From NCBI GenBank assembly GCA_029962745.1, contig CM057152.1:27402507-27466506 (forward strand): a stretch of 64,000 nt of DNA, written 5' to 3'. A program made the position numbers and the translations under genes. Of this stretch, positions 1-10,670 are shown piece after piece (positions within the stretch are counted from its first letter, which is position 1; every line of letters begins with the position of its first letter). The notes under the pieces are model-generated. The model worked only from the letters and a program-made list of their open reading frames with translations, was not told the origin of the DNA and did no database searches. Source of the DNA: Echinometra lucunter (lineage: Eukaryota; Echinodermata; Echinoidea; Camarodonta; Echinometridae).

Positions 1-744
1 TCATAAACATTCATTATTTGTATACTATAGCATATCAGCATTCTATTGTTAATATGGTTTTTTTTTTCTTTAACTGTTAGGAATTCTTTTTCACATGTTT
101 ATTCCATGTTGAAATACCTTTAAACTAAACAAGTAGTCTACAGATGTCTTTTCTATAACTATTGAGACTTCTTTCAACACATTTATACCATGTTAAATAG
201 TACATCAAACCTTAAATTCATCCTTGATATTACCGCTGCTATCCAATCTATGGCTATTCTTTAAACAAAATGCACTTCATTTTAACACTTTAAAACATTA
301 CCCTAATCCTAACCTAAAATCCCAAACCACAACCTGCAGCCTTAATCATAACCTTAGCCCAAACTGTGGAAAAAAAAAACTGATGATGCTGTTTTCAAAT
401 TGCTTGCCCCTCAAATACATTTTTCTTGATTTTTTAAATTGTGTATGTATAGTTATCGGAACTCTTTAATTACAGCCCAATGTATACACCACTACTTTCC
501 TCAATTAGACAAACTACATGGATGCACACATGTGACTTTGCGTTAGTAATGCCTACATCTGACGACTCCATCATCAATATAACTCTATCAATAACATCCA
601 TGCTGTAGCTGTATGATAGATTGATGCTCACCACAGTCACAACACTCTAGTGATTAATCCATGATGACAACAATGTAATGAGCTCTTCCACACATACCCT
701 ACAATATAGCTAGCAAATTAAGTCCCAATCCCATGAAAAAGGCA
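1..744. other. Intergenic, nothing recognised
   Basis: AT-rich non-coding DNA. The short open frame at 224-469 has no recognisable domain. Around 299-330 there is a weak C/T/A-rich stretch reminiscent of degenerate CCCTAA telomere-like units, too short and irregular to call. Confidence 0.5.
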
Positions 745-762
745 CCCCCCCCCCCCCCCCCC
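745..762. repeat. Poly(C) run, 18 nt
   Basis: Uninterrupted cytosine run followed by an A run. It is one of about a dozen long C or G homopolymers in this window. Confidence 0.95.
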
Positions 763-922
763 GAAAAAAAAACTTGCATTAAATTTCGTACAACTCGAAA
801 AACAGTTTGTGTAGCATCTTAAAGCCCAATTGGCCTTTTGTTTTATTTAGAATGCTTTTCATATCACACCCCTCCCCCAAGTTTAATCTGTTCCATTCAG
901 TAAGCTCCCTCTCATTTGTGCA

Positions 923-1115
923 GTGACTCCTTACACTCCTTCTCTCCCTCCCTCCTCCCTCCCTACGTATCTCTCTTTCTCTCGCTCTCCCTCTCTTTCT
1001 CTCTCTCTCTTTCTTTCTGTTTCCATCTCACACTCCAAAGAATCAAACTCAGACACCCAAACACACACATATCTCCAATTCTTTTTCCTGTTTCTCTCTC
1101 CCTTCTCCTTTCTCA
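923..1115. repeat. CT-rich low-complexity tract
   Basis: Imperfect (CT)n and (CTTT)n pyrimidine tract on the plus strand. The overlapping open frames in several phases are Ser/Leu/Phe-rich or Arg/Glu-rich translations of this simple sequence, not genes. Confidence 0.85.
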
Positions 1116-1491
1116 CTCTGTTTCTCTTACATCTATCATCTCACCATCTTTCACACTAGAAAGTTATTTCCCATCAACCAATAACATTGCGATACATGCG
1201 AGCAATCAAATGATATGAAATCATATCCTAATAATCAAGTCCCACTGAGATAATTTTCAAAACAATATTATATTTGCTATATTAAGATCATTTCAAACAG
1301 CAAAAAAAAAAAAAAAAAAAACATACGGATACCATAATGGTTGTGGATGTGTGAACATCCTTTTGACTGGATTGCCTATTAAGAACATGAAACATATGAT
1401 GGTGTGCCGTCATTTTATAGAAGACTTTTCTCATCTGGTGAGAGCATGAAGATAATAATTATATTATATTCTTTTATATTATATTATATAT

Positions 1492-1767
1492 GTAGAGGTG
1501 TTGTGGCTCAGTGGATAAGTCCCCAGACTGTGAACCACAAGACCCGGGGTTCGAATCCCACCACGGCACTTTGGCAAGACAGTAATCTACATCTGCCACT
1601 CTCCACCCAGGTGTAAATGGGTACCGGCAGGAAGGAATCCTCGGAAGCTGTGAGCACTGAAATTGGTAGCCTAGCTGAGCCGGGGTAACATTGGAAGCGC
1701 CTTGAGCACCTTGTTTGGTGGATATGTGCGCTATATAGATATCCAATATCATTATCATTATCATTCC
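1492..1767 (+). mobile_element. tRNA-derived SINE with intact A and B boxes
   Basis: The 5' part is tRNA-like. An RNA polymerase III A box (TGGCTCAGTGG) lies at 1504-1514 and a perfect B box (GGTTCGAATCC) at 1548-1558. A body of about 190 nt follows, with a GCGCTATATAGAT segment and a 3' tail of short ATC/ATT repeats (about 1741-1767). This head-body-microsatellite tail is the usual SINE layout, seen widely in echinoderm and other marine invertebrate genomes. It is not a functional tRNA gene because the acceptor stem does not close and the body continues. The intact promoter boxes suggest the copy is fairly young. Confidence 0.88.
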
Positions 1768-1974
1768 TTAACATGTATTTATAATAATTCTTGTTTTACA
1801 TGATAAAATATATATGGGTGATTATCAGCTATGTTTGTCCTAATTGTTATACTTACGGGGTCTATAATATTTTATAGCACATTTTCATGTTGCTATCATA
1901 TGAAAAGTCCCTGGGATATATCAAATTATCTATACCAGATGATTACCCCCCCCCATTCTTCTCTCTACCCTCTC

Positions 1975-2160
1975 GCTTTCTCTCTCTCTCTCTCTCTCTC
2001 TGTCTTGACTGTCTTAGTATTTTGCTAGATCCACCCTCCTCTCTTTGTAAAATCTCCTTCCATCTCTCCCTCTTTTTATCTATCTCTCTTTCTTTCTCTT
2101 TCTCCCTACCTCACTTTCTTTATACTATTTCTCTTTCATACACTCTTTCTCTCTCTCAGA
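1975..2160. repeat. CT-rich microsatellite tract
   Basis: (TC)n core at about 1981-2002 followed by degenerate CTTT/CTCT sequence. Overlapping open frames are low-complexity artefacts. Confidence 0.85.
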
Positions 2161-2399
2161 TCCACAGTATCTCATACCTGATTGGGTAATATCCCTTGTG
2201 ATCTACGGAAGCAGATGTCAACCCACAGGAAGATATTTAGAGAGCCTGATTGGGTGCGACAAGAAAATTCTAGACGTGGTAGATGAAGTATGGGGTGATT
2301 GTCTACAAGGTCCTTGGATCAAGGAATGCATGATTGTATCTATTTAACATGTACACCTTCAAACTTTCATGTTTACCCTGGGTACCCACTCACTTTCTT

Positions 2400-2422
2400 C
2401 CCCTCTCCCTCCCCCCTCCCCC

Positions 2423-2474
<52 letters not shown>

Positions 2475-2482
2475 GTCTCTAA
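2400..2482. repeat. (TC)n microsatellite
   Basis: Long nearly perfect (TC)n run, preceded by a C-rich segment with short C runs. Confidence 0.93.
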
Positions 2483-2805
2483 TCTCTGTCATTCTTTCCT
2501 TTTTATAGTTTTTACTCCTCTCCTACCACTGTGAAATTACCTACCTTTTTGTTCCCATAGGGCTCTTTTTTTAAATAGCTACAATAGCTATAAGATTGGC
2601 AAACTAGACCTCTTTTGACCTCATGTATTTCCAGAGCTTTATTGTTAACAGTTTCCATCAACTCCCCTCCCCTCCCCCCTGCTTGCTCTTTACCCATTTT
2701 CATTTTCATACTCTTTATCTAGCCTGATTCATGCCACTAATCTTAATCTCTCATCCTCTCACTCTCTTTTCTATTCTTCTACAGACCTCCTCTGTCTATA
2801 ACATA

Positions 2806-3052
2806 ACACTCTTATTTTCACAGTGTCAAATTCGACTTGGAATGGCGTCAGCTGGAAGTCAACTCTATTCTGAGTTAAAGTAACCCGTTTTCCTTGTTAC
2901 TCTGACTCGGAATTGAGTCGATTCTCAGCTGATGCCACACCATTCCGAGTCAAATTAATTTGGAATCCGATTCACTTTAACTCAGAAGAGTTGACTCCCA
3001 GCTGACGCCATTCCCATTCAAATTTGACAACGTGGAAATGAAATAAGAGTGT
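2806..3052. mobile_element. MITE, 247 bp, TIRs of about 70 bp
   Basis: The left end begins ACACTCTTATTT and the right end is its reverse complement. Both arms continue through a GAATGGCGTCAGCTG block and an AGTCAACTCT block to GAGTTAAAGT. The arms differ by a few substitutions and small gaps, so almost the whole element is a foldback. There is no coding capacity. The superfamily is not assigned because the target duplication is unclear. Confidence 0.85.
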
Positions 3053-3270
3053 AAACAAACCAAAAGGTGTTAATTTTAAGAACGATCCCATGACAGACCA
3101 TACATGTAAAATAACCTTTAAAAAAAAAAAATTAAAAGACTATGTGAATCAATTCAAAGCATATTATCAGCTGCTAAAAATGCAATTTTCTGGCCAGTCA
3201 ATTTTTTTTTTTTTTTACTTCAGTGCTACAAATAACTTTACTATGTCCGTCTGATGTCATATTCTCAAAC

Positions 3271-3590
3271 CCTTGTATGATAACGTCATGGTATCACCCT
3301 TAACACCAAGTCTACATCTACCAAAGACATGTGCAAGTTAAATTGAAGTTCTGACCCCTGCAAAGACAGTCAAAACATATTGGGCAAATGGTTACAACCT
3401 CAAATTTCTCAGCACTCTTAAAAACCCCTTGTATGATAACATAATGGTGTCACCCTTAACACCAAGTCTACATCTACCAAAGACGTGTGCAAATTGGATT
3501 GAAGTTCTGACCTCCAGAAAGACAGTCAAAACATATTGGGTCAACGGTTATTACCTCAAAATTTCCCACCACTCTTAAAACTCTCAAATC
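3271..3590. repeat. Two-copy tandem repeat, 156-bp period
   Basis: Unit 1 starts at 3271 and unit 2 at 3427, both with CCTTGTATGATAAC. The units share long identical stretches such as ACACCAAGTCTACATCTACC and ACAGTCAAAACATATTGGG. More diverged relatives of the same phrasing occur at about 3760-3900 and 4360-4480. Confidence 0.85.
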
Positions 3591-5881
3591 TGCTGAAAGA
3601 TATGGACTTGGTTTCTAACAAACTATAGACTCTGTGAGCTGAGACCAGATGCATCAAAACAGACTATTTTCCATAATCCATGAAATGGACAGCGCTGACA
3701 ACTGCCTTCGAGTCCTAAATAATCAATACTAAATTATCTCACCAATCGTAGGTTTGCATAAGGGCGACAATGCTGACAATGGGTATACATCTATCTGGAC
3801 AGAAACAAGCTGAGATAAAGTTCAGACCTTGGGAAGATAGTGAAAACATGTTACTTCAGAGATAACACCACAGCTCAAAATTTCTTGGCCCTCTCCTTCA
3901 AAGCTGTTGAACGACTCATCTTTGGTAGCGAGCTGTCCAAAGAAAGGCTTCATGACCGTATTAACCTCTTAAACAAAACTAAAGTCTTAGCCGTGTGATC
4001 ATAAACCAACTCCTCCAATTTACCATGTTCCAAGTACACAAGAACCTGCAGTAATATTTACCCATAAAAGCTATGGATGTAACTTTGAAAGAAATATGGG
4101 TTTCATCTATATGGGTTTCATCTATATACTAAGAAAAACACTTTTTTCTCAAAAGCCATAACCTTGACCTACCAATGGATTGCCCGTAATCAGTGGAAAA
4201 TTCTTCTATGAAGCGATGACACATTTCCTCACCCTTGTAGGCTAGAGTAAGGGTACCAACATTGAGAAATGCTCTTTCTAAACTTTGACCATCCTTAAAT
4301 CAATTCAGAATTTCTATAATGTGATATTATTTATTTCTTAAGCCGTCACAGGGCAATATAAAGGTGCATGAACAATGGACAATGAGTCTACATCTGTCTG
4401 AGATAGGTGGGAGTTGATATCAAGTTCAGTCCTAAGGAAGATGGCCAAAACATGTCACTTCAAAGGTCACCGTGGTAATCAGCCATAACTAATGTTTCAT
4501 AACTTCATTTTGCTTCATATCAAGGCCATACCTATGGCGTGGTTTGCAGGCTGTCAGCACTGCTCCAGAAAAGTGAGAGTTCATGAAGCAATTGCTAATG
4601 GATGTATGCATCAAGTACAGAGAAGAACGGATGCGGTCTATCTCAGCCGTGCGTGATTTTGAGCATGTGATATACTACACCATCTGATATACTACACCAT
4701 ATTGACAAGGGCCACTCTTACCAATTCCTGAATGTACTAGGAAGGCAAACTGGATATTCATCTCAATTAAACCTGCATTTGAGGTTTTAAGTGTTGATTT
4801 GTGTTCAATAAAGTCAAAGGCTTTCTCCAAGAAACTGTAGACATATCATGATGCTTTAGCAAAATATTGTTTGTGGGCAACTACCACCCCTCCCCCTTCG
4901 CCCCGATTTCCACTCTACAACAACTATCCCTGGTAATTACAATCTTGGATAACAACCCCTTTCCCCCACTTTTCCTCATTTTAATGCTCTAATAGTTTTT
5001 CCACATGATAATCCATTCAAGGGGATAAAACATAATAAACATAAACCAGCAGCTAACATATCCAGCCAATAATAAAATCAAATTTGAATGAAACTTTATA
5101 TAACTGATATACAGCTACACAAAATAGTAATTGTTTTGTCTGAACATCATAATTCACATAACAGAAGATAGAACATTTCTTTGCATCAAAATTTTGATTC
5201 AGATTAGAGGTTTATAATCGATATATGAAATTCATATTGCATGATGACCCTACATGCATAAGAAGGCAGCGCTTATCCTGAGTGCCTCCTTCACAAGATC
5301 TGTCAGCTAGGTGTGATTTCATAACAGGGACTGAAAGCAATGCACACTGTGCAAGTTGATGTACAAACAATGTGTAAAAAAACAACTATGCACATCTCCC
5401 CCGGATTTCTTTAGAAAAACATTGCATATATAATGAGTCTGCTCTTTTCACTGTACAGTTTAAGGTAGCTTGTCATGTCCATCGGTTTTTATCGTCTTCT
5501 CCACATCAGCTTTCCCTATCCCACGTCGTTTTGGAGGGGAGGATTAGAAGGGATTAGTGGAACAAACGACTCTCAGCAGGAAAGACGCTAAAGGCTGCGT
5601 TCCAAATTGGCTCTGACTTACGATAAGGTGCCTTATTATATGTGGGTGTTCATATGATTTTTATTTATATGACCTTTATTTGAATGACGATTCCTCTTGT
5701 GTAAATAGGGCTTCGGATACCTCACAGAATACACGCCAGGCTTCGTATTAAGATATATCCTTAGAGTTCCCCCAATATAATTACATAATGGCTGCATGAA
5801 CTGCACTGATATTCATCTATCAAGGTCCCTGCCACTAATGGCATAAACCACGGACTAAAAAGTCCAGACTGACTCTACACT
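3591..5881. other. Intergenic, only diverged repeat traces
   Basis: Apart from degenerate relatives of the 156-bp unit (about 3760-3900 and 4360-4480), I see no gene, RNA or complete transposon here. Confidence 0.45.
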
Positions 5882-6282
5882 GTAGGTGCATCCTCATCAG
5901 CTCAAGCTTACAGTATAGCTGGCTATTTCTGAACCCATGAATTAGCCTGATCAGAGAATAGCCAACTAATTCTCAGATGAAGACGGAATTAGTACTAGTA
6001 TTTCGCTTGAAAAGTAAGCCACCTAAATCTTGGACTTATTGACAGAATAGCCAAGCTAATTTGCAAAATAGCTGACTATTTTTGATGCGTCTTCATCAGC
6101 TCGAGCTTTAGGAGCTGGTTTATCCATTTCATCCTGCATGGTGTGCCAACATAGCTCGAGCTATATTGCAATACATATCTGTATTGGAGCTTGAGTTGAT
6201 GTGGACACGATTGCACGCTTTAGCCCTGATCCCCCAAATGGCTAGCTATTCAATAAGTTCAAACTGATGAGGACCCACCTAC
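5882..6282. mobile_element. Old TIR element, family A copy 1
   Basis: The left arm begins GTAGGTGCATCCTCATCAG. The right end, reverse-complemented, begins GTAGGTGGGTCCTCATCAG. Both arms run into an AATAGC-GGCTATTT-like block. Internal CAGCTCGAGCT segments repeat the terminal motif. A second copy lies at 19308-19669. Confidence 0.8.
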
Positions 6283-7494
6283 TGTATGGTTAGTCTGATC
6301 TTCAGGATCTTAGATAAAATGTAGCGGCAGGAATAGAGAATGCACTATTGTTGTCTTGCAATCCAGACATGTCTTTTCGCACCACTCAATTTCGCGTAAC
6401 TATCTAATGTATACGTTTTGGGCGCATATTACATAAGACAGTTTACTTGCTTTCAGATTCTTCACAGTTGCTTGCAGATATCCTAAGCAAATCTGCAGGA
6501 CCCTTAACAAGAAACAAGGTTGAAAAGTGAAAATGAATATTTCAACAAAATAAAGTCCACTGTAAATGCTTGAACACCCCATTATCCCCAACTATCATTT
6601 TATCATACATGCAGACATAAATGCCTTCATTAAGAGTAAAAATAAATCACAGTACTTCCTCGTAAGAGATACAAACTTCATTTCACACACATTTTTGCTG
6701 TTCTATGTCTATGAACTCTTCTGGATAGAGCATTAGTCTTGGTCTAACATAACAAGTTTACATCTACTGTAGATTAAGATGTTGACACTCACGCAGTAAT
6801 ATTAGGATACAGAACACTAACTTTATTCTGTGAGGCGAAATGAAAACTACACTTTATAGGAAAATAGGATCTTATTATTAAAAGCTTTCATTAATTTTTG
6901 TGGAAAAAAAATGTTTTTGTTCATGAATACTCTTTTTCATTTCTTCATTATAGAAGTGAGATTTTCTCAAGGGATTGTTTACACATTTTATCTTTGTTTT
7001 ACAGGACATCCTAATCAGATTTGTGGAGCTCCTTTGGAGCTTTCTAAAGCTAAATCACCCTACACACTTGTGTACCAATTTTGTTTTTAAATGGGACCTG
7101 TTAATGTTCAGTTTCAGTGAATATATCTTTATTCTTGCATTGCACTGTGTAATTCTGCTTGTGAAATATGTTAATCTTCAGAGGCATGCTGTGGAGGTTA
7201 TACTAAGTCTCTTTAAACCAGACAAATGATTAGGCTGGCCAGCGCTAGACAAAACATATGCTCCTGCTATCTACCATGCCTCATTGCCCGGCCATGAATA
7301 CATGCAGCATGGAAATACCACGCACATATTGCTCTCAAGGCTGTGCAATTCAGGCTTTGTCTCAGCAATATGCATTTTTATGTTCAATTAAAGCTTCATC
7401 AGATACCGATAAAAGCACCATCTTGTAAACAAATCTGTTACATTATATTTTCAACACTCTATGAGGCTTTGGATCATGACATGTGTTTATAAGC
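6283..7494. other. Intergenic, nothing recognised
   Basis: AT-rich sequence with short open frames (minus 6400-6591, plus 6975-7229) that match no family I know and lack convincing splice context. Confidence 0.45.
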
Positions 7495-7891
7495 TTAAAG
7501 GGGCTGGAAAGTCGCAAATCATGGGGTTTATGGCGGGTGGCCCAACATGGGTCATAGTTGGATAACTCCTTATATCTTCAAAAACGAACATGCAATATTA
7601 TTGCAACATACAGACGGGCCGGGATGGGCAAAATATTGAAGAACCACGATCACTAGCCTTCTTGATCGTCTTGCTTTTCACGCTGAATCACTTGCAGTTA
7701 TTTGTGTGTGAATTCAATTACAACAGTCATTCTGCTGAACAAAAGCCGAAGTAAGTAATCTAAGAGCAAGGTACCCCAACCTCACTGAAATTTTATTCGC
7801 TGGTCCCAGATTGTTGTGCAGTTTGGCTTGCAATGTGGAGAAAGCGAGTGATTTTGGACCTACATGATTTGCGACTTTCCACTCCCTTTAA
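7495..7891. mobile_element. TTAA-flanked MITE, 397 bp
   Basis: Both ends are TTAA (7495-7498 and 7888-7891). The TIRs share a core of AAGTCGCAAATCATG at the left and its complement CATGATTTGCGACTT at the right. A TTAA target is the hallmark of piggyBac-type elements. The ends resemble the family at 27085 and 41548 (A-G-G-G... and ...C-C-C-T) but the interior is different. No transposase remains. Confidence 0.75.
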
Positions 7892-8687
7892 TAAAAGTCC
7901 ACACTGTACTTTACATGTGGAGAAATAATATTCATTCTGCTCTACTGAGTGATAATGAAACTGTTTATGATCTTGTCATAACTATGTCATACTGCATTAC
8001 CATATTATTCACTTACACAATGTAGTAGTGAGATCATTGATGTGAAAGAGTCTACTGCTAATGACCTTTTAATACAAAATGTACCAATAGAACCATGTTC
8101 CTTAGCTGGTTATGATCTTCACTTATACCCATTTTATACTACAGACTAACTTTGGGATTTTAGGCTGCCTAAAGTCCATTTATTGTGCCATTTACAACCA
8201 CCAAGCTGTGAGCGGGATTGTCAAATTCCAGGCTTAAAAAAAGTGCATACATTATGGCATCGCAATTTTATATGTGCACCAGTTATCCTTAAAACTTTGA
8301 TGCCAGTTATGTCAATAGTATAACAAAGAAATACGTAGTGACATCAAATACAGACTGGCCTATATCAGTAGATTTGGGATGCTGCAGGACCAGTCTAGGA
8401 GCACTCCCTGGAGAGCTTAAGGTGCCCTAAAGTACGGTAAAGACTCCCTCACGACTGAATTATATATCTAGGTACCGACTTCAAAGCAATTGCGACTGAT
8501 TTAAATGGATTGTAAATTAAATGAATCGCAGCTCAATACAGTCGTGCAATTGATTAACTTTGCAATCTACTTAAATTAAATAAAATTCTTTACACAATGG
8601 GACAGCATTTTGCTTCTTTAAAGAATGGAAAAGTAGTACTTAACATGATTACTAGGAGTAGACTAAAATAATGTTCTTTAATTCAGA

Positions 8688-9022
8688 ATGGGACGAAAAC
8701 ACATAGGTGTGGCAAAAATGACAATAAAGATATTTTATTTCATATTTTTAGATATAAGGGTATTTATCCCTAAAGAAAAATTACACTTGTGATGATCTCG
8801 TGAGTCCAGATATCAATGACATGGCATTCATCCATCCATCATAAGTGTTAAATAACACCATTAAAAGTTGACAATTTGTAAGTAAAATCATTGGTAGTTA
8901 AATAGAATAAAATAGTGTGCTGTATTCAGAAAGCAAGATGACAAACCGGTGAGGTAAAATGACAATAAAGATATAATATTTCAAATTTTCAGATATAAGG
9001 GCATATATTTCTCAAGGAAAAC
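8688..9022. repeat. Diverged direct duplication, about 240-bp period
   Basis: The segments around 8700-8787 and 8940-9022 share AATGACAATAAAGATAT and AGATATAAGGG with intervening similarity. The copies are clearly diverged. No coding potential. Confidence 0.65.
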
Positions 9023-10230
9023 TAAATTAAATTTCTGAAGAATATGGGTTATAAAACATCCATCCATTCTATTAAATGACGCCTTTATAACAGAAATGCA
9101 TTCATGCAGTGACGATTGTGATACAGGGTCACTCTATTCATGTATGCTGTATCAATTGGTTGCTTGGACAAAGCACTTCTTTTGCCAAATAGCCTCTGTA
9201 TGCAACAATGATTTGTATGCTTGCATCAAAGTATACAGATTGTATATGGCTCATGGTCATGCCAAACTATAAAAAATTTTCAACCCCTTCACAAAGTACA
9301 TTATAAAACATTCATCAATATACTCTCAAGAATAGCTGACCACTATCTCTTTCTTCTCATTGTGAAAAAGGGTATTTTGAGAGGGTGGGATTGGTGTTGA
9401 TCTAGCTAGGCCAGTGGTATACTATATCAAACTATTATCAATATCACTTCTGCTACAGCCCTTCATGTCTAGTAACAGCAGCATTTAGACTTATGATGTG
9501 TTCTTTAAAAATTCCATTCTGTCCAATCGATCAGACGCTTGGGCCTCTTCTACTACTTCACCTTCACACTGCCAATATTTTATGCCCCTATTGCAATTAC
9601 CTTGAAACATTCTAGCACCAGCAGCATGAACACAGCCACATCTTACATGTATATGCCCTTAACCACAGAACAGCGCACACAAAGGGGTTGTGCACTGCTC
9701 ATAAGCTACAGACTGACTCAAATCAAAGGGTTGCGCTTTGCTAAAAACCCAAAGTTACAATCATGGGAACAGGCTATCCATACTATCCCATATACCAAGC
9801 AATGACAAACAATTATGTCTTGATCAAAGACAGGCCTTGGATAACAATTTGGATGCAAATGTAGAAGTAACTGTATTCTGCCATTCATTCTACATTTATC
9901 CATTCAAAATAGAGATCAGTAGTGATAATAGATAACAAAGTTCAAATGAAATGCAGGCACCTATAATGAGGATATAATGGGATATCTGAATGAAAGAAAT
10001 CAAAGTTTTATTCAATTTGATCATGGTATGTGCTTTACAAATATGGATTTAAGCATGCTTTCATGATCTGAAGTCAAGTGAAAATGAATTCATTCACCTA
10101 TATGTACACTGAATAACATAGGTATAACATAGCAATACGATAGGTATTGCCTTCACCAATTGGCTTGTGAATGGAAAAAAAGTTAGTACTGCTGCTTTTC
10201 TTACTTCATACTAAAGATACTAGCACATAT
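9023..10230. other. Intergenic, nothing recognised
   Basis: Non-coding AT-rich DNA. Short open frames near 9539-9935 overlap on both strands and match nothing known. Confidence 0.45.
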
Positions 10231-10670
10231 GTACTCACTAATGACATAATCACACCTTAGAACGTAACAAATTAAACAACGGTGGAATTTAAAAGACTGG
10301 GGTGCAGCTTAAGCAATTCCTAACACTTGTTCACTAAACTATAAAAAAAGTTATATACACCCATCGATATAGTATTTCATGCACGTATTGTTTAGTGTAA
10401 ATTTACTTACAAAAAATGCATTCTTGGTTTATGTGTACATGCAGCTTAATGTACTCATTAATGACATAATCACACCTTAGAACGTAACAAATTAAACAAC
10501 AATGGAATTTAAAAGACTGGGGTGCAGCTTAAGCAATTCCTAACACTTGTTCACTAAACTATAAAAAAGTTATATACACCCATCGATAGAGTATTTCATG
10601 CACGTATTGGTTAGTGTAAATTTACTTACAGAAAATGCATTCTTGGTTTACGTGTACATGCAGCTTAATG
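10231..10670. repeat. Recent tandem duplication, 220-bp period
   Basis: Unit 1 is 10231-10450 and unit 2 is 10451-10670. Both start GTACTCA(C/T)TAATGACATAA and end ACATGCAGCTTAAT. They differ at only a handful of positions, so the duplication is young. Confidence 0.93.

Noticed and set aside
299..330. Interstitial telomeric repeat
   Set aside because: Only a few irregular CCTAA-like words, too short and imperfect.
1500..1575. A functional tRNA gene
   Set aside because: A and B boxes are present but the acceptor stem does not close and the sequence continues into a SINE body and tail.
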